Shown: piece by piece, positions 45,301 to 51,083 of the stretch | Numbering within the stretch: position 1 is the first letter of the stretch | Layout of the letters: the number at the start of each line of letters is the position of its first letter | Assembly (NCBI RefSeq): GCF_030816965.1 | Contig: NZ_JAUSYQ010000002.1 | Coordinates: forward strand, 2,046,001 to 2,110,000 | Direction: 5' to 3' | DNA: 64,000 nt | From: Streptomyces canus | GTDB taxonomy: Bacteria; Actinomycetota; Actinomycetes; Streptomycetales; Streptomycetaceae | Notes under the pieces: model-generated | What the model saw: only the letters and a program-made list of their open reading frames with translations | What the model was told of the DNA's origin: nothing | Database searches by the model: none | Made by a program: the position numbers and the translations under genes

Positions 45301-45899
45301 CGGTCGACGAGGGTCGCCGGGTCGACGGCCTCGGCCCGCATCCGGTCGGCGTCGACAGTGGCGTAGCGCAGCCAGCCGGGGGTGGCCTGTCCCTCCTCGA
45401 CCTTCGAAGCGTCCTGTGGTGCGGATTCCGGAGCGCCGGACCGTACGACCGCCTGGGCGGCCGCTTCCGCCTCGCGCTCGATGGACTGCTGCGGCAGGCT
45501 TACGGCGCCCAGCTCACGCCCGGCCCGCAGCGCGCCCAGGCCATGCGCGTTCTGCACGGTGTGGTGCAGCTCGTGGGTGAGCAGGCGCCGGCCCTCGTCG
45601 GTGCCCGGCTTGAAGGCACCCTCGCGGAAGAAGACGTCCTGGCCGACGGCGACCGCGTCCGCCCCGAGCAGCTCTGTCAGCTGACCTGCGTCGCGGCCGG
45701 TGTGCAGCCGTACGCGGCTCAGGTCGTGACCGAGCTGCTCCTCCAACTCCCGCCGTACGCCTGGGTCAAGGGGCTGACCGGCGCCGCTGACGATGTTCTT
45801 CGGCTCGGGCGTACGGGACTTGGCGGCCCGCTCCTTGCGCTTGCGACGGCGCTGTTCGGCGGACTGCTCCGTACCAGCCTGGTGGCTCTGCGAGTTCAC
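39330..45899 (-). CDS. Giant DUF4157 (eCIS core) protein, probable effector/tape-measure hybrid
   Basis: A 2189-residue protein. Residues about 34-118 are the DUF4157 domain with a metalloprotease-like HELHHTVQ at 109-116 (H109, E110, H113). Residues ~280-1230 are charged, low-complexity and coiled (long E/Q/R/D runs, many Gln-rich heptads). Residues ~1236-1570 are amphipathic to hydrophobic helices (FGWVADKVGDFFKGLLEAV; PMMIASLVIEKVVSMIVPAAG). Residues ~1666-1705 hold a PDKDR/GPDKD repeat, ~1753-1826 a Lys-rich coil, and ~1830-2189 a compact C-terminal domain of lower GC. DUF4157 is a known eCIS-linked effector marker. The C-terminal activity is not recognised. GTG 45899 overlaps the upstream stop (GTGA). 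Confidence 0.85.
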   Translation of the reverse strand: MNSQSHQAGTEQSAEQRRRKRKERAAKSRTPEPKNIVSGAGQPLDPGVRRELEEQLGHDLSRVRLHTGRDAGQLTELLGADAVAVGQDVFFREGAFKPGTDEGRRLLTHELHHTVQNAHGLGALRAGRELGAVSLPQQSIEREAEAAAQAVVRSGAPESAPQDASKVEEGQATPGWLRYATVDADRMRAEAVDPATLVDRLAGNVLRSLRGDPTDASGRVRLQLARMSEQLEDAVVERLETRLLTPEYERLLDLADEARPGPVELQPADVPLPEIDLFEALGVERIQWKKKQESDRSSDDKRATDEREEQQDARARDEKSGSDRSRARADAATEDQEAAQRTEQEDERNASRQQDRQEQQQEDEQAAADRDRTDQAADEHAQGQQEGTEQAKEERKEQREREEADPQQASAPGADKRKRRDDQTQPAAGSRNEEPDPKQKAQPGAVRPEKVDERAEQPDSALSEHGLNDKDEDGGAEAEPREEERPLGLEAGADNEVTGGEDEGGGAPGAEREPEIKPEDHLPEADLALSAVPTADRLEPGAAEPSLPSFPTPPPTKAEKIEQEREKQEGERSDDDAEAGPEPKAPGQDEGPVEGEAPQPENGPAAQTRDRSTKDLQETEKPLDQEVGPDLATQDKERAEPEAEKPDPEQEQEQEQTKDADSDADDAGGDDERPDAEDAQDARVEGREQRDRTAVQPQSAVQAPAPPVASPVAAAVSKPAGAQTPKTPVEDRNPSPAARRGAEPPRPEREAPQAKSRVPKESGPGAVPPGPVGAAERTAGPTTAAGPGAAPSAAQAAVSPAAEQTATPGQTATETATPRPEASLEKDGGGCAPPEPAAEKDEGGQGSCGGGGGEAAAEEKEQEPPDVSGQDPKAAVQTVSKLAPDQAAAAMPGVDKAADRKIGEEQQRLDAAPPTKERPSGAPETRSAPPEAAPAAAQVTGKVEKLGPKDQGEKQKAKGSEKAQGKKPTDDVPPPPPPAAPDKGLSEAEAANIEAAANAVPTTDPELQNKTVGPAPKIRLEGASDPTRTDDQAKALKDKQSDIQRTGRDDAAKPMGEDQIFPDAPREQLTGKASGGGKRGKGGALKAASKPKDGVGAVAKQEKGSEITGAAGTAQGDLGAKEKEHQQSEQQSKQEKQTEIDREVAQNTEKQTSERGRVARETQKQREDWRTEQDKKAEDADKQSEDEHGKKNKEIVKARDDKDKEVAERKDKDNAQIDTERENAEKEAEKKKEEEKPSGGFFGWVADKVGDFFKGLLEAVTKVFEAARALVNGIIDKFKEWANAAIDFVRDLAVKAINALADVLIAIGDVLLAAFPELRDRFRKAIEGMRDAAIATVNQLADGLKKAVNRLLDALAAGLNALLDVLEAGVKAAIKAFQAIIEGAIKFAQAAVEALGKFAALVADIAPDPGGWISKAGSSAKTGITDHLWGAIKVAVKGWFDTKVEGILGLGKAVIDVLVKGCVSMKQIGKMAWDAIIASLPMMIASLVIEKVVSMIVPAAGAILTIVQGLMAAWQSISSILAAFGKFWAYLKAVKAGPAACLFAEAVAAGVVALLDLITNFLLQKLSSATKGVGKRLKAMSQKIMEGLKKVGGGAKKAAGAAVNSARGAMRKAKQALSRPGTVPKPKGRPSPDPKSPVKPKDTATPKGPEKKPDAAETKPKERTPDKDRDPSKEQKPDKDQGPDKDRTPDKDRGPARDKAPATPPKKKQKEIEGPKPTRPKKPKSPAAKALAKAKGAVKSALKKVGNAAKTLGRKLKKSKVGKALKNGASKLRNLFKKKKDRLRDHKRQQQEQKRQKQDQRRKDEKSKESKEARLARIVARIRPRIANLLRRGTTGIALNAVLLAMRLWYRLTRLDAASSRAFDIRAVLNPEALAGGGFRLTGADIRRIVHELVQTFVSRPDVQERAQQMHRSRSGLLARFRNTHPLEVSGGRDVPAVVRYLRERARNLTISLPGGRKVEINAFNPPLWKDEQYRFGSERENVAEWNRPGAVNAFTRGVGTYPEIAELMRKSGLTDARIANYMRTYVRTGTLPPSLSRANRRLLRNATWLMFVRESVRNPANLGFAAMTTQMVERGPQRGGMTWSQAFTEYEGTEAPGGRGRFPMSMIGAPRAARGVAAVEGGRHPGTTSQGGTGAERDELVRREEQLAQQWAAAVTNNEGIVGDTEDEALKAGRDRVQKALEKFYSLQ

Positions 45900-46186
45900 C
45901 GGGTCGCCTCCCCGTGACCGCTCAACCCTTCGTGAACGGCCCGGGCCAGTTCCTGTCCGAGCCGTCGCGCGGACAGCCCGGCGGGCAGCGGGGCGAGTCC
46001 GGTCAGCGCGTCGACGCTCAGCGCGCCGTTCGCCGCCAGCGGTACCCCGTGCTCCCGTACCAGCCGGGTCAGCTCACGCTCGAAGGCGGCGGAGACCCGC
46101 TCCGGATCGGCCCGGAATCCGTCGAGTACCAGCTCGCCGATCTCCACGCGGATCGCCGAAACCCCGGAGTCCCTGTTCACACCCAT
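45896..46186 (-). CDS. Small CIS-operon protein between ATPase and DUF4157 genes
   Basis: A 96-residue protein (MGVNRDSGVSAIRVEIGELVLDGF...) with a short beta start and helical remainder (DPERVSAAFERELTRLVREHGVP, LSARRLGQELARAVHEGLSG). GGAGGTG lies 5 nt from ATG 46186. It overlaps the ATPase stop by 10 nt and the giant gene's start by 4 nt, so all three are translationally coupled. I do not recognise a Pfam family with certainty. The place and size suggest an adaptor or loading chaperone for the DUF4157 protein. Confidence 0.65.
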   Translation of the reverse strand: MGVNRDSGVSAIRVEIGELVLDGFRADPERVSAAFERELTRLVREHGVPLAANGALSVDALTGLAPLPAGLSARRLGQELARAVHEGLSGHGEATR

Positions 46187-48153
46187 CCGCGCACCTCCGC
46201 CGGCGTCAGCGAGCGCTCCAGCTTCAGGTACTCGGTACGGGCGGCGGCGAGCATGTGTCGCATCTGCAGCGGGTCGCCCTCCTCGGCGGCGAGGAAGGCT
46301 CCGGACAGGGCGATGTTGCGGATCGAGCCGCCGGCGACGGTGAGTTGGGCGAGCAGCGCGGCGTCGATGTCCTTGACCGGAGCCTGCGGCGGCAGCACCC
46401 GGCGCCAGATCTCGGCCCGCTCGTGCTCGGCCGGGAAGGGGAAGTCGACGACGAAACGAATGCGTCGCAGGAAGGCCGTGTCGAGGGCGTTCTTCATGTT
46501 CGTGGTGAGGATGGCCAGACCCCGGTAGGCCTCCATCCGCATCAGCAGGTAGCTGACCTCCAGGTTGGCGTACCGGTCGTGGCTGTCCTTGACCTCGCTG
46601 CGCTTGCCGAACAGGGCGTCGGCCTCGTCGAACAGGAGCAGCGCGCCGCCGCGTTCGGCGGCGTCGAAGACCCGGCGGAGGTTCTTCTCGGTCTCACCGA
46701 TGTACTTGCTGACCACCTGGGAGAGGTCGATGACGAACAGGTCGAGGCCCAGCTCCTTCGCCATGACCTCGGCGGCCAGGGTCTTTCCGGTGCCGGAGCC
46801 GCCCGCGAACATGGCGGTGACGCCCAGTCCCCGACGCAGAGTGGCCGCGAATCCCCACTCCTGGTGGACGGTTGCCCGCTGCCGCACATGCGCGACGATC
46901 TCCCGAAGCACGCTCGTCTGCCGCTCATGCAGCACCAGGTCGTCCCAGCCGGCCTGCGGCTCGATCCGCCGCCCCAGCTCGTCCATGCCGATCCGGGCCT
47001 CGTCGAGCCCGGCCCGCCACGCGAGTTCGGCGGCGTCCAGCTCCTCCTCGTGCGGCAGCCGACGCCGTACGGTCGCGGCCGCGGAACGCACGACGTGCGG
47101 CGGCAGCTGGAACTGGGCGACGAGGGAACGGAGTTCGCGTTCTCCCAGTTCGGTCTCCTCGAACGCGCCCGCCCACAGACCGAGTTGCTCCTCGTCGTCG
47201 AGCCGCGGCACCACCACCCGCGCCGCGTACGACCGCTCCGAACGCAGCGGGTCCTCACTCGACACGACCACCGGTACGGCGGCCCCGGCCAGGAACGACT
47301 CGGTCGCCGCCCGCTGGTCGCGGTCCAGCTCGGCCACCTCGACGAGCAGCGCGGCGGGCAGCAGGATCGCCTCGCGCTGCCACAGCCGGGCGAGCCGGTC
47401 GCGCTCGGCGGGGTCGGACGGGACGTCCTCGGCGCTCATGGAGTAGAGCCCGAGCCCCGAGCGGGCGGCCGCGGCGGCGGCGAGGTCGGCCCGGCTGCGC
47501 GCGTCCCCGCCGGTCAGCTCGACCAGCGGGGTGTCGGTCCCGTTCGTCCAGCCCTCGGCGAGCCGGGTCGCGGCCAGGTCGTACGACGGCGACAGCGCGT
47601 CCGGCACCGGAGTGCGGCGCAACTGGCCGTGCAGGCGGGCGTCCAGGTAGGGCGAGGTCAGCAGGAAGTGCAGGATGCGCTCGTCGAGCCGGAGCCGGGT
47701 CATGGTCAGTCGTGACTCGTCCTCCAGCTCCACGATCCGCCAACGCCTCAGCGGCGCCACCGGCGTGAGCGCACTCCAGTGCGGCTCGGCCAGCGCCGCC
47801 AGGGCGAGCGAGAAGGTCGGGTACGCCCGCTCGGGATCCCCGCAGGCGGCGGCACAGCGGGCGGCGGCCGTGGGCTCCAACTCCTGGGCAGCGGTGAGGA
47901 GTACGAGGTCCCGCTCGAAGGAGGTGAGCCCGAAGCAGGCGACGAGGGCGTCGAGGGGGGTGGCGCCGGGGCCGGTGAGCACGGGAGTGCCCGCGGACGG
48001 CTCCGTGGAAGCCGTCTCCGTACCACCGGAGTGTGCGGCATGGCCGTCGACGCGAGCCAGGACACGCCGGATCTCCGCGTTCAGCGTCGAGCTTCCGTCG
48101 TCCACACCCGTTCCGTCCGTCCCCATGTCCTCACCCGCCCCCGTCGTCTCCAT
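46177..48153 (-). CDS. AAA+ ATPase of contractile injection system (Afp15/Pvc15-like)
   Basis: A 658-residue ATPase. The Walker A motif GGSGTGKT is near residue 447, Walker B LLLFDEADALFG near 502, a sensor region reads ILTTNMKNALDTAFLRRIRFVVDFPFP, and arginine-finger residues follow. The N-terminal ~400 residues form a helical, family-specific domain (LDALVACFGLTSFERDLVLLTAAQELEP) seen in eCIS ATPases. Afp15/Pvc15 homologues are needed for assembly or effector loading, in the cytoplasm. It is coupled to the small protein and giant effector genes. Confidence 0.92.
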   Translation of the reverse strand: METTGAGEDMGTDGTGVDDGSSTLNAEIRRVLARVDGHAAHSGGTETASTEPSAGTPVLTGPGATPLDALVACFGLTSFERDLVLLTAAQELEPTAAARCAAACGDPERAYPTFSLALAALAEPHWSALTPVAPLRRWRIVELEDESRLTMTRLRLDERILHFLLTSPYLDARLHGQLRRTPVPDALSPSYDLAATRLAEGWTNGTDTPLVELTGGDARSRADLAAAAAARSGLGLYSMSAEDVPSDPAERDRLARLWQREAILLPAALLVEVAELDRDQRAATESFLAGAAVPVVVSSEDPLRSERSYAARVVVPRLDDEEQLGLWAGAFEETELGERELRSLVAQFQLPPHVVRSAAATVRRRLPHEEELDAAELAWRAGLDEARIGMDELGRRIEPQAGWDDLVLHERQTSVLREIVAHVRQRATVHQEWGFAATLRRGLGVTAMFAGGSGTGKTLAAEVMAKELGLDLFVIDLSQVVSKYIGETEKNLRRVFDAAERGGALLLFDEADALFGKRSEVKDSHDRYANLEVSYLLMRMEAYRGLAILTTNMKNALDTAFLRRIRFVVDFPFPAEHERAEIWRRVLPPQAPVKDIDAALLAQLTVAGGSIRNIALSGAFLAAEEGDPLQMRHMLAAARTEYLKLERSLTPAEVRGWV

Positions 48154-48159
48154 GTGGTC

Positions 48160-48993
48160 TCAGCTCTCCGTGCTCTCGTCGCGTGGCGCCGGCTGTGCCG
48201 CCTTGCTCGGCCGAGTGGTCTTGCGCGTGCGCGCGGGAGCCTTGGCGGCGGTCTTCGCAACGGCCTTCGCAGGTGCCTTCGCAGGTGCCTTCGCCGTCCT
48301 TTTCGATCTCGCTCCAACTACCTCCGCCGGCGCCGATTCTGACGGCTCCTCAGCTGTGGGCTCGTCCTCCGGAGGAACCGGCGGCACGAACGGCACGACC
48401 CGTACCTCGGGCCGCTCCACCGGCCTGCCCGGCACCGGGCTCTCCCGGCCGTCGATGAAGACGAGCGCCGCCTGGTAGACCACGGACAGCGCGTACGGCG
48501 TCTGGTAGAGCATTCCCCACAGCTTCGACGTCTCGTCGACGTCCATCACCGTCGGCGTGAACCGCACTCGCTGCGCCGACTCGGCGAGATCACTGGCAGC
48601 GAGGTACGGCCGCTGCTCACGGGCCTGTTCGATGACGTCCTTCGGCAGGATCGGGATCTCGTGCAGCGCGCGGACCACGGAGCCGATCAGCCGCTGCCCG
48701 ACCAGCTCCGTCTCGTCGCCGTACGCGGTGATCAGGAAGTGCAGGTCGAGCGCCGCGGCGGGCCGCTTGACGAGCGTGCCGTCGGCCGCCCGGGTCGGCA
48801 GATCGTTGCCCCGCTGCGAGGTGTTGGGCGTGACCTGGTACAGGAAAACGGAGATGGTGGGGTCGCTCGGCGGGTCGGCCGACGGCTTGCGTGGCTCGAC
48901 CTTGACGGCCATGTCTGTCTCCGGCCCCAGGTTGGACTCGATCAGCAGGGCGAGGGCCTGGGTGACATGGGCGAGGGCAAGTGCGTTGCTCAT
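48160..48993 (-). CDS. DUF4255 sheath/tube cap protein (Pvc16-like) with histone-like tail
   Basis: A 277-residue protein. Residues 1-195 are the DUF4255 (Pvc16 N-terminal) domain: SNALALAHVTQALALLIESNL, PTISVFLYQVTPNTSQRGNDLPTR, LDLHFLITAYGDE and SKLWGMLYQTPYALSVVYQAALVFIDG. This family ends the tube and sheath at the end distal to the baseplate. From about residue 228 the protein becomes an Ala/Lys/Pro-rich tail of histone H1 type (APAKAPAKAVAKTAAKAPAR), which is not usual for the family. Next to the ATPase gene, as in other eCIS. Confidence 0.88.
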   Translation of the reverse strand: MSNALALAHVTQALALLIESNLGPETDMAVKVEPRKPSADPPSDPTISVFLYQVTPNTSQRGNDLPTRAADGTLVKRPAAALDLHFLITAYGDETELVGQRLIGSVVRALHEIPILPKDVIEQAREQRPYLAASDLAESAQRVRFTPTVMDVDETSKLWGMLYQTPYALSVVYQAALVFIDGRESPVPGRPVERPEVRVVPFVPPVPPEDEPTAEEPSESAPAEVVGARSKRTAKAPAKAPAKAVAKTAAKAPARTRKTTRPSKAAQPAPRDESTES

Positions 48994-49042
48994 GACGTCG
49001 GTTCCTCGGTTCCTCTCGTCCTACTGGTCCCTGCCGTGTCGC

Positions 49043-49765
49043 TCATTCGCGCCCCCGGGCCAGGTACTCCGCCAGGCTCACGGTCGCCCCGGCGCGCTCC
49101 TTCGAAGGCGTCCGCTGCCGCCCGCCGCCCGAGGGCGTGTCCCCCGCGGTGACTTCGAGCCGCCCGATCTGCACCTGCACGACCTGCTCGGTCACCCGCT
49201 CCGGCCGCCGTGCCGCGGCCTGCCGTACGGCGTCGCGGGCGGCCGCCGTGTCGGCGGCGCTGGGTCGCAGCGCCGCCGGCACGGCGGTGGGGGCGGCGTC
49301 CGTTCCCGGGGGGATGGGCGCGGACGCCGCGGTCTGTGACGGATGCCGTTCCGCCCGCCCCGAGGCGCGCCGCCCGGCGTCGGGCAACGGCCGCGGCACC
49401 GGAGCGAGAGGTGTCGCAGGACGAAGCAACGGCACCTCGGCCCGGACCGCCGGCGCCGGACGCGGGGCCGGCTGCTCCGGCGACCGCTCCGTGCGTACGA
49501 CGGTCCGCTCCCGTTCCGTGTACGTCCGGGTCTGCGCGGGAGCCGGGCGCCGCATGTCCGGCGCCGGTAGGGCTGGTGGCGTGGCCGAGGGCCACAGCAG
49601 CGCGTCCTCGTCCGGCGCCGCCGCCCGGTCCCGTACGGCCTCGACCCGCTCGAAGGGTCCGGGCAGCCGGGGCTGCACCCGCACTGCACCGGGGCGCGGT
49701 GCCGCGTGCCGGGCGATCAGCCGGTCGAGGAAGTCGGGGGCGGGCGCCCCCTCGGCGTCAGACAT
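49043..49765 (-). CDS. Proline-rich protein of the CIS operon, unknown function
   Basis: A 240-residue protein dominated by Pro, Ala and Arg. Only the N-terminus (MSDAEGAPAPDFLDRLIARHA) and a C-terminal part (DTAAARDAVRQAAARRPERVTEQVVQVQIGRLEVTA, SLAEYLARG) look ordered. The VQVQIGRLEV motif recurs in such eCIS accessory proteins and is usually placed in the C-terminus. ATG 49765 is preferred; a GTG two codons upstream (49771) has the better-spaced CTGGAG site. It overlaps the upstream baseplate gene's stop by 8-14 nt. Function unknown. Confidence 0.6.
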   Translation of the reverse strand: MSDAEGAPAPDFLDRLIARHAAPRPGAVRVQPRLPGPFERVEAVRDRAAAPDEDALLWPSATPPALPAPDMRRPAPAQTRTYTERERTVVRTERSPEQPAPRPAPAVRAEVPLLRPATPLAPVPRPLPDAGRRASGRAERHPSQTAASAPIPPGTDAAPTAVPAALRPSAADTAAARDAVRQAAARRPERVTEQVVQVQIGRLEVTAGDTPSGGGRQRTPSKERAGATVSLAEYLARGRE

Positions 49766-50492
49766 CCGCACACAGCTCCAGGTAGTAGCGGCGCCGCAGC
49801 GGGCTGAGCGCCAGGATCTCCGGCTCGCTCCACCCGTAGGCGGTGGCGAGCAGATGGACGTCGAGCAGCACGTCCCGTGCCCAGGCGTCCAGTTCGGTCC
49901 ACAGGTAGGAGGCGATGTCGAGTTCGGCCCGAGTGGCCTGCCCGCACTCGGGGCAGGCCACGTTGAGCGCCAGGTCGGCGCCCGGGTCGGCGGCCTCGAC
50001 GGCCTCGGCGATCCGGCGCTGCACGGGTGCGGGCAGTTCGCCGGCGGTGGCGGCGGTCCCGTCCCGCACCGCCGACACGAGGCACCGGGTGAGCAGCGCC
50101 TCGCGCGGATCCCGGGAACGGGCCACGGCCGTCAGGTCGGCGACCCCGGGCAGCCTGAACTCGACGTCCCAGCCGTCCTGTTGGACCCGGACGACGGACT
50201 CGGCCGAAGAGCGCCCGCCCAGCGAGCCCGCGAGGTCCCCGGCGTCCAGCTCGAACTCCATGTCCTCGCCGCACGCCACGCACGCCAGCCGCACCTGCAT
50301 CCGCTCGCCGAACAGCGCCCGGCGCAGTGCGAAAAGGTCGGCCTCGCGTTCGCCGACGGGCACCGAGGGCAGCCGTCCGGCATCGATGTCGGGCCGTGCC
50401 GTGCGGTGCAGCAGCAGCGCCCGCCCGACAGGCGCCTCGCCGATCCCCGCCTCCCACGTGGACAGCAACTCGGCCGCCCCGGTGATCACCAT
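49758..50492 (-). CDS. T4-type baseplate protein with zinc ribbon
   Basis: A 244-residue protein similar to the T4 bacteriophage base plate protein family found in eCIS clusters. Two cysteine pairs, LACVACGEDMEF near residue 70 and VACPECGQATRAELD near 176, probably bind one zinc ion, and the segment between is helical (REALLTRCLVSAVRDG). The C-terminus SPLRRRYYLELCAD is typical. It lies directly after the tube gene. Likely a baseplate or hub assembly chaperone. Confidence 0.78.
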   Translation of the reverse strand: MVITGAAELLSTWEAGIGEAPVGRALLLHRTARPDIDAGRLPSVPVGEREADLFALRRALFGERMQVRLACVACGEDMEFELDAGDLAGSLGGRSSAESVVRVQQDGWDVEFRLPGVADLTAVARSRDPREALLTRCLVSAVRDGTAATAGELPAPVQRRIAEAVEAADPGADLALNVACPECGQATRAELDIASYLWTELDAWARDVLLDVHLLATAYGWSEPEILALSPLRRRYYLELCADV

Positions 50493-50524
50493 GTTCTCCC
50501 CCGATTGTCCCGACTACCCCTGGA

Positions 50525-51049
50525 TCACGCCGGGTTGAGGAACGACGGCTCCTCCGGCTCGGGCACCTCGTAGTCCCGCTCCCAGCCCTCGCACTCGAGC
50601 TTCAGCGACTGGATGGCCACCGCGTTGGCGTTGGCGTCCAGCTCGCCGAGGACCTGATACTCACTCGGCCAGGTCCGGTAGAGCTTGTGCGAGACGGCGA
50701 CCTGTCCGGCCTCGTTGAGGACCTGGATGACGATGTCCTTGCGGAAGTCGGCGAGGGAGACCTCGGCGCCGAGACCGGCGCCGACCTGCCAGACCTTGTT
50801 GGCCCAGCGGTCGAACTCGGGGTCGTGGGTGACCCCGCGTTCGAGCGTGACGCCCTCGAACTCCGAGCGGCCCGGCGACTTGCGCGGGGAGGAGGGGTCG
50901 CCGCCGTGCCGGTGCTTGACGACCTCGGTGGTCCGCTTGAGCGGACTGATCTTGCTGATGCCGGCGACCGTGCGACCGTCCCACAGAACCAGGAACTTGA
51001 AGTTCTTGTAGGGGTCGAATCGATGCGCGTTGACCGTGAACTCAGCCAT
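50525..51049 (-). CDS. Inner tube protein (T4 gp19-like)
   Basis: A 174-residue tube subunit. The opening RFDPYKNFKFLVLWDGRTVAGISKISPLKRTTEVVKHRHGGDPSSPRKSPGRSEF and the middle VTLERGVTHDPEFDRWANKVW are near-signature for eCIS and phage tail tubes (Afp1/5, Pvc1/5, gp19). Stacked hexameric rings form the hollow tube ejected on contraction. It follows the sheath gene by about 34 bp. Only one standard tube gene is present here, plus the tube-initiator family gene at 38038. Confidence 0.95.
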   Translation of the reverse strand: MAEFTVNAHRFDPYKNFKFLVLWDGRTVAGISKISPLKRTTEVVKHRHGGDPSSPRKSPGRSEFEGVTLERGVTHDPEFDRWANKVWQVGAGLGAEVSLADFRKDIVIQVLNEAGQVAVSHKLYRTWPSEYQVLGELDANANAVAIQSLKLECEGWERDYEVPEPEEPSFLNPA

Positions 51050-51083
51050 CGGATTCCTTCAGCTCTCCATGTTTCCGTGGGCG

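Noticed and set aside
41619..45917. 1432-codon plus-strand frame opposite the giant DUF4157 gene
   Set aside because: It is a Leu/Gly/Arg-rich shadow with no domain; the minus strand has DUF4157, overlaps and a consistent operon.
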